NCBI GenBank assembly: GCA_027257055.1
Contig: JAPVLO010001009.1
Location: forward strand, 62,001-126,000
Reading direction: 5' to 3'
DNA: 64,000 nt
Source: Cephalopachus bancanus
Taxonomy: Eukaryota > Chordata > Mammalia > Primates > Tarsiidae
The position numbers were made by a program, and so were the translations under genes. Below the pieces are notes generated by a model that saw only the letters and a list, made by a program, of their open reading frames with translations, had not been told where the DNA came from and made no database searches. Shown in pieces: positions 14,401 to 26,400 of this stretch (its first letter is position 1; each line of letters begins with the position of its first letter).

Positions 14401-17400
14401 CTTACTTCTTCAAGCAACCTTTTCCCAATCAAGTTAGTAAAGCTAATGATAACCATAAATACTACACCAATCTCTTCTTTCTCTGGCCTCCAATACCATT
14501 TCAGGAATGTACAAAGTTTGCTAGTTATAATTTTATCATAATTTGGACATGGGTAACAAGCGGGGAAGCTTGTATTACAAACTACAGCAATGGTATTACC
14601 TCATAAGGCAGTGAATGCTACAACTACGTATTTTTTAATTTCTAAAAAAATATTAAACTTAATTGAAAGACATTACATAAATGTACACATGTGACTAATA
14701 TTAAGTTAAAAACTATGGGAGAAGCCTCACACAAATTACAGTGTTCAAGTTCACTGAATAACCACAAGGAAAAGAAATCTACAAAATGCTTTACATTCAG
14801 TTCCTCCTCTTTAGTGGCCACCTGAATAAGTCCAGTCTCAAGTAACTCTTCTACAGTTTTTAACTTCTCGTCTTTTTCTTGAATGCTGAAATTATAAATT
14901 TAAAACACATGTATGAACTATTTTTCAAGGTAAATGATACCATTCCTAAATATTTTATATAGATCAACTCCTCTATTCATCTTTTCTTATAAACTTTTAA
15001 CTCTAGAAATGTTTCTGCGGATCTTTGATCATAGTCTGAGGTGCTTCCTCTTTACCAATAAATGAAATGTTCTCAAGTAATGCATACTCACATGCTAGCC
15101 TAAACAAGTAAAATCAGTGCCACACATGAACTTCACAAACCATAACGTAAATCCTGAATAATCAACAGCACACCATACTCTCTTCCATTACAATATGCCA
15201 TTTTTGCCATACTGCCATGACCCTGAACACTATGTAAGAATCTAGATGAATGTATTATAGTTTATTCTATTATCTCAAATTTGGCAGAAGTGAGTCACCA
15301 AAATTCAAAAAGAAAATTTTAAACTCTTACCATTTTTCCATTTGTTCCACAACATCTTTATTAGGCTAAAATAAAAACCACCAAAAAAGTTTAATTTTAC
15401 TAAATTTGCAAGAAGTAAAACTAGTTTAGAAATAGAATTTTTAAAACTGATGAGGGTTTTAAATAGATCCAAAATTTTGGAAGATGACCTTTGTTTGAAG
15501 CCTGCTAATAATTACAGAATTCAGAAAACACAAAAAAGAAGAGACACATCTACACAAAAGACACACAAAAAAATAAGTAGCAATCACGTGATGCTGAATG
15601 CTCATTCGCCCCTGCAGGAGCCTTTAGTGCTTACCCAAATGCTAGATCAGGTTCATGTTCCTCACACAGCATGCAAATTCCTTCATTAGGCTGTCACAAA
15701 TCTTTCTCTACTAGTCCCTCCACCCGTGATTTGCACATCTGTAAATAGTAATATGCTCTGCCATACTGCCATGACCTTGAACACTATTCCCTCAGCCTGG
15801 ACTGTCTCTTAGCTGCTTGGCAAATTCACAGTCATTTCTGAAAGTCAGGCTTAGCTGGCCCTTGTGTCACCTCTCCACCACTCCTTCAAATAGAATGGGT
15901 CACCCTCTTCCTCTAAACCTGTACTCATAGCTCAAGAATTTTATTCTTTAATTCTGCAATAAAATACACCCAGGTATTGTACCCAGCAGGGTAAAGAGAA
16001 GAAACTATACTCTTAACCACTGAATCTTAAAATCTACTGGAATACGAAAAAGTCATGTTGCACCCTCACTAAAAGTCAGGATGTGCCTTGTCCCCTCCAA
16101 AAATAGTTTTACTTTATTCAAAGTAAATGAGATCACAGTCACTGATTTCTTTGCATTATCCAACCAACAAGGCTACAACCAAATGGAGCCTTCCCTTCTT
16201 TAATGTCTAAACAGGTTTCCTTACCTGGTACCTGCTGTCTTTCTGCTTCCTACACCTAAAGAAACAACAGTTTGGCACCATTTTTGGCTTTTGCTTTAAT
16301 AAATTTTCCTCCAGGATAAAAATCCATGTGGTAAAAGAACTAAAATTTTTACATAACTAAACTGTTCATCTCTCAACTGCCACTTGGAATTCTGACTGCT
16401 GGGTGGGAAGGGGTTAAAGGAAGGCATAAATGAAAGAAATTAAAATCATATTATAAAAAATTAAAACGGTCTTTATCTCTTTTTTTCACTAGCAACAGAA
16501 ATACAAATGCCTAGAGAAAAAAAATCACAAAGATAGTTCTCTGGTCTGCCAGTATGAAAGAGAGAAATCACAACTACAACTGAAACACTACATTCATAAG
16601 CTTTCTGAGCTATTTTCTTTTTTTTTTTGAGTTGGAGTCTCACTCAGTCGCCCAGACTGGAGTGCAGTGGCCGCTCCCAGTCACTGCAGCCTCAACCTGC
16701 TGGGCTCTGGCGATCCTTCCGCCTCAGCCTTCCAAGTAGCTGGAACTACAGGCGCGCACTACCACACCCGGCTGATTTTTTATTTATTGTGGAGATGAGG
16801 TCTTGCTTGCCCGGGCAGGTCTCGAACCCGCCGGCTCAGGCAATCCACTCAACTTAGCTTCCCAAAGGCACGGGATTACAGGCTGAGCCACCGAGCCCGG
16901 CTTCTAGGCTATTTTTAAAAGAAAAAGCTTTGACAATTAGAAGAACAATTCTAAGAATTACCCAACAGCAGATATTAAATTAGTATCACAAAATGAGTTT
17001 CCCCTCTTATCAAATAGTTCTTTTAACTAAGTCCAAAAATGTGGCTATTCTGTGGACTAGTCTTCGTAACAGAAACCCATCTCATACTAAAAGTTGTCAT
17101 TTTAACATCTAAAAATGAACAGAAACCTGGTAAGAGATAGAAGGTGGACTCAGTGAGACAGCAATAAAAGAATGTTTTTAAATAATATTAACTACCACAA
17201 TGTGATTGGGAAATGGACATTCAGATACTAGAATGGCATTTCTCAAGGCATCATACAATCTTTTTTTTTTCCCCCCGAGTTGGAGTCTCACTCTCGTCCA
17301 GAGTGGAGTGCAGTGGTTGCTCCCAGCCACCACAGCCTCGACCTGCTGGACTCCGGCGATCCTTCCGCCTCAGCCTTCCAAGTAGCTGGAACTACAGGCG

Positions 17401-20400
17401 TGCGCTACCACGCCTGGCTAGTTTTTGATTTATTGTAGAGATGAGGTCTTGCCAAGTTGCCCAGGCGGGTCTCGAACCCATGGGCTCAGGCAATCCACTC
17501 ACCTCAGCCTCCCAAGGCGCGGGATTACAGGCTGAGCCACCGAGCCCGGCTGGCATCATACAATCTTAAAGGAAAAGACAAGTTTAAGGCTGGTGGTTTT
17601 ATTCTAATGATGGAATATAACATTTTTTTGTAAGAAAACAAAAACGTTAAAAGTTTTTTTTAAAGATTAAGGTTTTCTGTTTATGCCTAGATAAGAGTTA
17701 CCAGCACCTGAATTCTAGGACAGATTCAGAAGTCTCTAAGCATATGTTTTGCCTCTATGAAATTAATTTTAGGAAGTTTAAAACTTTATACACTGAAATA
17801 GATGCTTCAAAATCTCAGTAACACACAAAAACTATATTCTGCTTTTCCAGGTCACAATGTTGCATAACACAACCAACATTTTATTTAACACTAAAAATTA
17901 AAAATCCTGCCTGTACCCAGAGACCACAAGATACATTCATATTTCAGAGACAGTAAATTGGAGGGGAAGAGGGAAATCTTATAACTGATAAAATATCATA
18001 CATAAGCTATACCAGAAAGGGAAATAAGGACTTAAATACCATTTAGATAAAATATCATCCTTTCAACATTTTCTCCTCTATTAACCTTAACTTTACAAGG
18101 GTAAAGAATATACAAAGTAATAACTTTATGCAAAGCATTTAATATCCCATGTGGGGGGAGAATAAGTAGATTTATTTTTTGACAAGTTAATAGGTGTTAA
18201 CAAAATACTTCCAGATGCACAGCTACTTATACCTATTCAATATTAGCAAAAATGTGAATATTAAAATAAATCAAAGAATGCATGCATCCATTGAAGCAAG
18301 TGCTATAATTCGTGAAAGTTTACATTTCAGCTTCTAATAAAAGTACATTCCAAAAACATAAAATCAGAGAAACATGCAAACCTTCTAGTGTAATTTGTAT
18401 TCTACTATCAAGAATTTCTAGTACGTTTTTAAAAACTATCATTTGAAGAATTGTGTAGAAAGAGTATGAAAGCAACACTTAGGAATAGCCAGAGAACAGA
18501 TACCACAGTGCTCAGATTTATGAAGCCATGCTTATTCAAAGCTGCAACGGTTTTGAAGGCTTGCTATAAATATAAAAGGAAGTGATGGTGGTAGGGGGCA
18601 AAGATGAGGTGAAAAAAATAGATACACTAAAGGAAAAGAATTAAAGTTTAAATACATGCTACATGCAAAGCACTAGGTTAAGCACTATATATAAGCATCT
18701 CCATTTAAGTCTAACAACCTTGTCGTGTAAATATAATCTTGCTATGAAAGAGTTGGAATGAGAGGTATCAAATATGTTAAGCTTATCTGATCAACAGGTT
18801 TCAGGCCCTCTTTTTAGGATACCATGCTGCCTCTAAGAAAAAGTTGAGGCTCCTAAAACCTAAGGCAGAACTTTTATCCTGAGAGCCAAACATATTCAAA
18901 TGGCTTAAAGAAACTCTTTTCATGCATCCTATTACACTCCGGGTTTTTTTTTTCTTTCTTTTTCTTTTAAGAAAGTGCTCAGCCGGGCTCGGTGGCTCAG
19001 CCTGTAATCCCGCGCCTTTGGGAGGCTGAGGTGAGTAGATTGCCTGAGCCCGCGGGTTCGAGACCCGCCTGGGCAGCGAGACCTCATCTCTACAATAAAT
19101 AAAAAAAAAATCAGCCGGGCATGGTAGTGCATGCCTGTAATTCCGGCTACTTGGAAGGCTGAGGCGGAAGGATCGCCAGAGCCCAGCAGGTCGAGGCTGC
19201 GGTGGCCGGAAGCGGCCACTGCACTCCAGTCTGGGTGACAGAGTGAGACTCCAACTCAAAAAAAAAAAAAAAAGAAAAAAGAAAGTGCTCATGAGCAGAT
19301 TAGCATTAGTTTCATCTCATGATACAAGATGAACAGAATTGCAATTAACAGACATACCTAAGTTTCAGCAAAATTCCTTAATTAGTAAGTTGGGTCACTA
19401 ATTAAGAATAACCAGATTGTGTTAGATTATACTGGATATGTCTACATTGTAATTGATGAAAAATCTTACCTGTTCAGTAACAAGAGCCTGTAGCTTCTGA
19501 ACTTCTAATTTTAACGCTTTGTTTTGGTCATTTAAGATCTATAATAAAGAACCTCAATTTACTGTTTTATTAAGAAAAAAGGTAATAAACAATCATGTGA
19601 ACTGTGGCTATTTTTGAACAGCCAAACCCATATTATTGCTTTAAGTACTCATAAAGTGATAGGTGAATTTTACAATTGACATAAAAATTCAAGCCGGGCT
19701 CAGTAGCTCAGGCTGTAATCCCACGCCTTTGGGAGGCTGAGGTGAGTGGATTGCCTGAGCCTGCGGGTTCGAGACCCGCCCTGGCAGCGAGACCTCATCT
19801 CTACAATAAATCAAAAAATCACCCAGGCGTGGTAGCGCATGCCTGTAATTCCAGCTACTTGGAAGGCTGAGGTGGAAGGATCGCTGGTCGAGGTCGAGGC
19901 TGCGGTGGCCGGGAGCAGCCACTGCATTCCAGTCTGGGCAACAGAGTGAGACTCCAACACAAAAAAACAAAACAACAACAACAAAAAAAACCCTCAAATC
20001 TCAATGGACACAGAGATGCACTCTGGCAGCTGGCTGGCCATGCCCAGAGACCAGCACTGTGACAACAGTGGTGGCAAGTAAAGTAGTCACAAACTGCCAG
20101 CTGAAAACTGCCAAGAAGAGGTTGGGGCAAAACAAAGTCTCAGAAGTCTATTGTAAGTGCAGGCAAGAAACCTGGGCAAAAAGCCTGTCACAGATTCACT
20201 GTTTGCCTAAGTCCCCAAATAAATGACAGAAGCATTATTTCAGGGTGAATTCATATAAAAAAGTAGCATTTCTGGATTTTTTTCAACTGAAAATTGTACA
20301 TGGTTGTTCTAAGAAACCTGTATTTATAGGCTGAATCACACACCTTAAATTCTTCCATTTTGTTGGAAATTTCACATTGTAGTTGCTCTTCAAGCAATCT

Positions 20401-23400
20401 TATTTTATCATCTTTAACATGAATACTATGAGGGAAAAAACTGTCAGTTAAAATACTTCAAACATTCAGAAAATTTACATAAAGTATGAGCACAACTATC
20501 ACAAGTAGCAATATCATACTTGAAATGTAAAACTTGCAATTATACTTGAACATACATGTATGAATGGCTCAATGTAAGCAATACTTTAATCACCTTTTTT
20601 GCATCTTCTCCAATTCGAGTGCAGCAGCTGCCTGTGTTTGGAATGAGAAGAGAATAACACCATTTCTGAAGCAAGAGCTCAAACTATTTCTTTCACTTAT
20701 TTTTACATATTAAAAAGTTTGGTTTTCACACACATGAAGTAAAGTTACAGCAACAATGCATATTTCTGTAAGACATTTTGCTCTATTTTTTACTTCTTAC
20801 CGATCAATTTTTATCCTTTCTGGATTAAGCAGCAGAAGGTTAAAGCAAGCCAGCACATTAAGATCATCTTAACTGACTTCTCTGATATCTCAAAGTGATC
20901 AATTCATAGGATTAAAACATTAATTTCAACATAAAAATAGCGACATCTAGGTAGGCTATGAGAGTCAGGGTCAAAAAGAAGCGGCTTTCAACAATACGCC
21001 ACACAGCCAAAGACAAAAAACTGTTGTATTTTTTACTTATACAGACAAAACAGGGGCTCACAAAATCAGTGAAAACAAGAATAAGCAAATTGAAATGCTG
21101 AAGTAATTGCTCAAAAGCAATAAAGATCTACCTGTTCATTTGCCAACGCCTGTAACTTCTGCACTTCAGCTTTTAGTAAGAAATTCATATTCTGTATATC
21201 CTGGAATCAGAAAAAAGTATTAGAAAAAATATAATTGACCTTCAAGTTTGTAAACCTCTCTTCTACCTAAGAGTTAGGCAAAAGTCTCAAAATACAAATT
21301 TCCTAAATCTGAAAGATAAACCATCAATTCCTGTTATTTAGCATATTTCCCACCAAATTGCTGTGAATTACATCATGGGAGAAAAGCCCTTCAAACTGTT
21401 CTTCATAGACAGCTAGAGGATTTTGTAGTTTAGAAAAGAGAAGACACTTTTCAACTGAGCTACAGAAAATTTTTCATTCTTCATATGCTTTCATGCTCAA
21501 GGTAATTCCATTTTAAGTTTTGTAAAATATTGCAGTCATTTATATAAATTACCATACCTTAAGTTCCTCCTCTTTACTTGTTAAGTGATCATGTTCATTT
21601 GCTAAAGAATCTTCTGTCTGTTTTATCTGCTTATCCTTTTCTGCAATCCTTTAAGAGGAAAGACATTTGTACGTCCAACAAATATTTAGAAGTCAATTCA
21701 CAAATCACAGGATTAAAAGTCTTGAATAGGGTTACTCTTACTTGAGTGGTTTCTAATATACCTTTCATTTCTACAGCTGCTTTCAGTTTCCTAGTAACTG
21801 TCGTATGCATTACTACAACTCCTTAAAATACATACCCTTAATTTTAATACTCAAGCTCTAAGAGGTTAAATAATTTGTCTAAGCTCACAAGACTGACAAT
21901 GCCAAAACCAGATTTTTGTGTCTTCTAAATGTTCATGATCAATGTCTATGCAAAATTATACTACTACAACAACAAAAAAACAGAACTTTGCTTTTGGGTA
22001 TACTATCACAGAACTAAATACAGAATAACTACAACTACTTATCAGACACAAACACTAATTTATTTACACTATTCTCTAAACACAATTACCTCTTCTATAA
22101 TGCATAACTGTTAACACTCAAATGAAAGTCTCTCAACTCTTCATATGGTAAAAACAAAAATAAAAACAGAATGTGCAATGTTTAGGGACCCAACTCACTA
22201 AAGGGAAAAAAAGGCCAAAGTTGCTCCAAATCCAGTTCAGAGTACTTTTTGAACAGGTCGGAGTGTCAAGTTAATCACAAGTATTGCATCTAACAAAGAT
22301 TAGTTAGTGGTGACTATACAATTATAAGAGAAGTGTGGAAAGGCAGGCTTACACTTTATGTAACTCTTCTGCTAGAACTGAAGCGGAGGTCTAAGAAAGA
22401 AAAACACGGTCAACATAAAAGCATTTAAGAGAAAGCTTAAAAGTTGTACAATAATCATCACAACAAAGCTTTAAAAATTAAAAGAAATTAATGTACACAA
22501 AATTGTTAAGAAAGTATCTGGCTCACAGTGAGTGTTCAATAAAGAGTAGTTATCATTCTGAAAGCAAGCTGGATCACCAACAGTCATAGGGGAATTATGT
22601 ATCATAAGACATTTGGAATAAAACAGGCTGACAGACCTACATAACTGACCAGCAAAAAATACAAGGAAAAATAGCCCCAGATCATGAAATGATCTAATTC
22701 ATGATTAAGACGATTAAGTAGTTTGGTAATACCCATGCTCATCTTTACTTTTTAAAAAGTACTTATAGCATTATCTGAGTATTTAATTCCTAATAAATTT
22801 TCTAGAGCTACTTTCTCAGCAGAGATCTCTTCCTATCTGAGTTGATAATTCACACATACATATACAACAACCTTTCCTATACTAATAATTATTCCTCAAT
22901 TAATTTTAGACTATAGTGTTTTTACAAAGAAAGCAAGTAGAAAAAAATGTTTATGTGCTCAAAGCTTTGGGAATTTGAACTTGTCTAAACCTTAAAAGTA
23001 AGTCTTTACTGTTAAAACCACTTTTACACAGAAAAGTCAGGCCTCTAAACTAACACTTTTTGGTACAAATAACTTTTAGAGTTTTAAAGGTGAAGAATTG
23101 AAATTGGAATTCACAAGATGTATATTATAAGAACAAGCTACATACTTAGAAGTTGGTACTCTTTAAAATTTTTTTAATCATTTGTAAAGGTCCCTATTTC
23201 CATCTCAAATCGCAGGGCAACGTTGCCAAAGAATTAACAGGCCTACAATATCACCTGCAAAACTCTGGAAGGTTTACCACTAATTAAACTGAGGCATGAA
23301 TTTTATTTTATTTCATTTTATTTTTTTTTTTTGTTTTTTTGATTTGGAATCTCACTCTGTTGCCCAGACTGGAGTGCAGTGGCCACTCCCAGCCACCGCA

Positions 23401-26400
23401 GCCTCGACCTGCTGGGCTCTGGCGATCCTTCCACTCAGCCTTCCAAGCTGGAACTACAGGCACGCACTACCACGTCCGGCTAATTTTTTTTTTATTTATT
23501 GTAGAGATGAGGTCTCACCTGCCCAGGCAGGTCTCGAGCCCGCGGGTTCAGGCAATACACTCACCTCAGCCTCCCAAAGGCACGGGATTACAGGCTGAGC
23601 CACCGAGCCCGGCTGAGGCATGAATTTTAAATGGATACTTTCACAAATACAATCTGAGCACTATGGCTACCACACTGCTACCCGCCAAGGTTTTTCCAGG
23701 GCTAGCTGACATTTAATGAACATCTGCAGTGCATACGCCACTTTTCTAGATAGCATCTGGCCAAATCCCTGTTTTGTGCCAGGACTAGGGACATGTTTTT
23801 TCTTCATGTGGTAAAAAGCCCTCTAGATTCTCCCACCGTTCTGATTAACAGGATCTGGATTTCTTAGTGCTTTCCCACAGCTCTGAACACAACACTCATG
23901 ATCATTTGGTGACTCATTGACTAATCTCCCAAATATTATTAATCCAGTACTCGACATTAAATAGGCACTCAGGTGACTGCTTAAATGACTGAGTTATTTA
24001 CTAATGATAAGCAATAAAAAAAAAAAAATCATTACCTGGGCTGCTATCTGGGAATGGAATTGTTGAATTTGAGTTTTCAAAGCCTCATTCTGCTCCAAAA
24101 TATCCTTTCATAAATAGCAACCAAAAAGACAAAAAAAGGGTGCTCATAAACATCCCAGCATACAGGAACACAGCCATGTTACAGGCAGATCTGTTTATCT
24201 TTAAAAAGGCATTCTCAGATATCAAAAGACATTATTTTAAACAATGAGGAGACATTCTCTGCTAGTCTGTAAGGTAGAAATGAAGGGTATGTTGTGTTGT
24301 ACCTAATCTACCACAAGGGATAGAAGACTGTGGGTAGATACATCTTCCAAAACACCATACCGTGACAAGTGCTCAAAGATGAGGTTATAATTACCCATCA
24401 CCCTCCAGAATCAGGATCAAGTAGACCTCACTCCCTCTCCTAGACACACAGATCTACTCACCGCTCATCTTCATTTTTTTAAAAAGAAAGGAACAATAGA
24501 TACCTGCACTTGCATCTGCAGAGCCTCCTCTTTGTTCACCCTTTTTTGCTCTGATTCCATTAACTGCATCAGTCTTTGCTCCAACTGCTGCTTTGACACC
24601 AAGGTATCTGTAAGCTTACTGTGCAGACTCTGGACTTCATTTTCTTTGGCCACAAATTTACCTTGTAAATCTGAAACAACACATTACACTTCACAGATGT
24701 CTCTCCCTGTCTAGTTTCTTGTCCTCACCTCTAGTGGGGATCACTCCTCTAGGAAACCTTCCTCAACACTTGCTCACTTCCCTTTCACTTGCTCCTACAG
24801 CAGCCTGTGCTGCCTTTCATGGGAGGAAGGGAATCATGGAGACAAAAACAATACATGAGCATGTGCCCTGTTATCTCTCATCCACCAAATTAAGAACAAA
24901 TGAGTAGTCAAAGAAGTTAGCATCTATTAAACTGGGATGATAATATGCTCACTACTTTTCTATTCCCAAGACAGGAAGTGAGTCTTTCCTTAGAAACAAA
25001 AAATAAAATAAAATGAAGAGTTTATCAAAGAACCAGAAGGAATAACCACAGAAAAGAAACACAGCAAGGTTCCCATTGCCCTGTTACACACTATAATCGT
25101 GACTGCAACCAACTTAATGCTTCGGGCAAAGCTAGTAGGTGGCTTGTTTTAAAACCATAACAAATGTCAAAAAATAGATATTCTGAGAATATAAAGCTGC
25201 TTTTATTAATCTATAGTCAAAAATGCAACATAATACTCGTTTCACAGATGAAGAGGAGAAGAAATTTTGCCCAAAACTACACACAAAGTTGGCACGAACA
25301 CCTCTTCCCCTTACCTTGCTGGGCTGCCTCATGCTCGGCTGTTCTCTTTCTAATGTAGCTCTGGACTTCATCCCACCTTCTCTCAGCTTCTTGAAGTTGA
25401 GCCTTGAACATTCCAAAGGGAAAAGGGATCGATTAGCACAAACACAGAAGTTCAGTTTCAAAAAAAGGAAAGCATCGGCTCTACCTTGACCACAAGACAG
25501 TCCATTACAACTACTCTGCTACGTTTTCATAAGCTAAACTAGCAGATACACGCACCTGCCTTTTTGTTTATCAGTCACAGTCATCACATTCTCGAGTGGG
25601 ACAGAGATTATTTCAGAAACAGTAAAAGACATCTACTACTATGTACATATGTGATCCACTCAGCTAGAACCTATTTTGCATTCATCTTCCTTTGGCTGAT
25701 AAGTTTCCACAAGACAGGATGGTATCTTTATTGCTACACCTCACTAAGTACCTAAAATTCACATTTTGAAGTATTTTGTAGCACAACACTCCAATAAGGA
25801 CTACAATCTTTAATGTCATTTATCTATTTATTCATATTCACAAGAGAACAGACTTCTGTATCTATAATGCCAGTAGTTTACAAGCAAGTCCAATATTAAA
25901 TAAAAGGAACTTATATCAACCTCTCACAAGACCCAAGAAAACTTCAAGAAAAATAAAAGTTTCCCACAATATTTTCTACAAATTATTCTCAAAGCCCTTT
26001 TAACTCTTTCTCTGGAACGGATATCAAGGTATGACCATACCAATGAACTAGGAAGGAATACAATGAGATTGCATTTAACTTACACAAATTGAACCACACT
26101 TTCAATGAATCACCTCCTCAATAAAAGGAGGAGCAGAGAATTCTATTCATCATCCCAGGCAATGTGCATGTGCTCCAATGTGCCCGTAAAATGAGAGAAA
26201 TTAATCTGCTCCTCCCACAGTCAGCATGAGCCACCCCATCTTCACATTATGAGCACCCCACTGTACCAAAGGCCATCCTGGTGTCTAAAGAAACAGTATG
26301 TGATTTCCGTACACCATGGACCAAATGCAAGCCACGGCAGCATCATTTAGTCTTAAGCTCAAGCAAAGGAAAAGCCACCTATTCCAAAGCTGGAAGAAAA

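Noticed and set aside
19040..19075. A tRNA gene in the GGGTTCGAGACCC block
   Set aside because: Only the T-arm-like hairpin is present and it sits in an Alu left arm; there is no acceptor stem, D arm or anticodon arm.
18801..19292. 163-codon minus-strand open frame
   Set aside because: It lies in the antisense of a young Alu; the [20 protein letters not shown] type of peptide is the translation of Alu and recurs at most Alus here. Not a gene.
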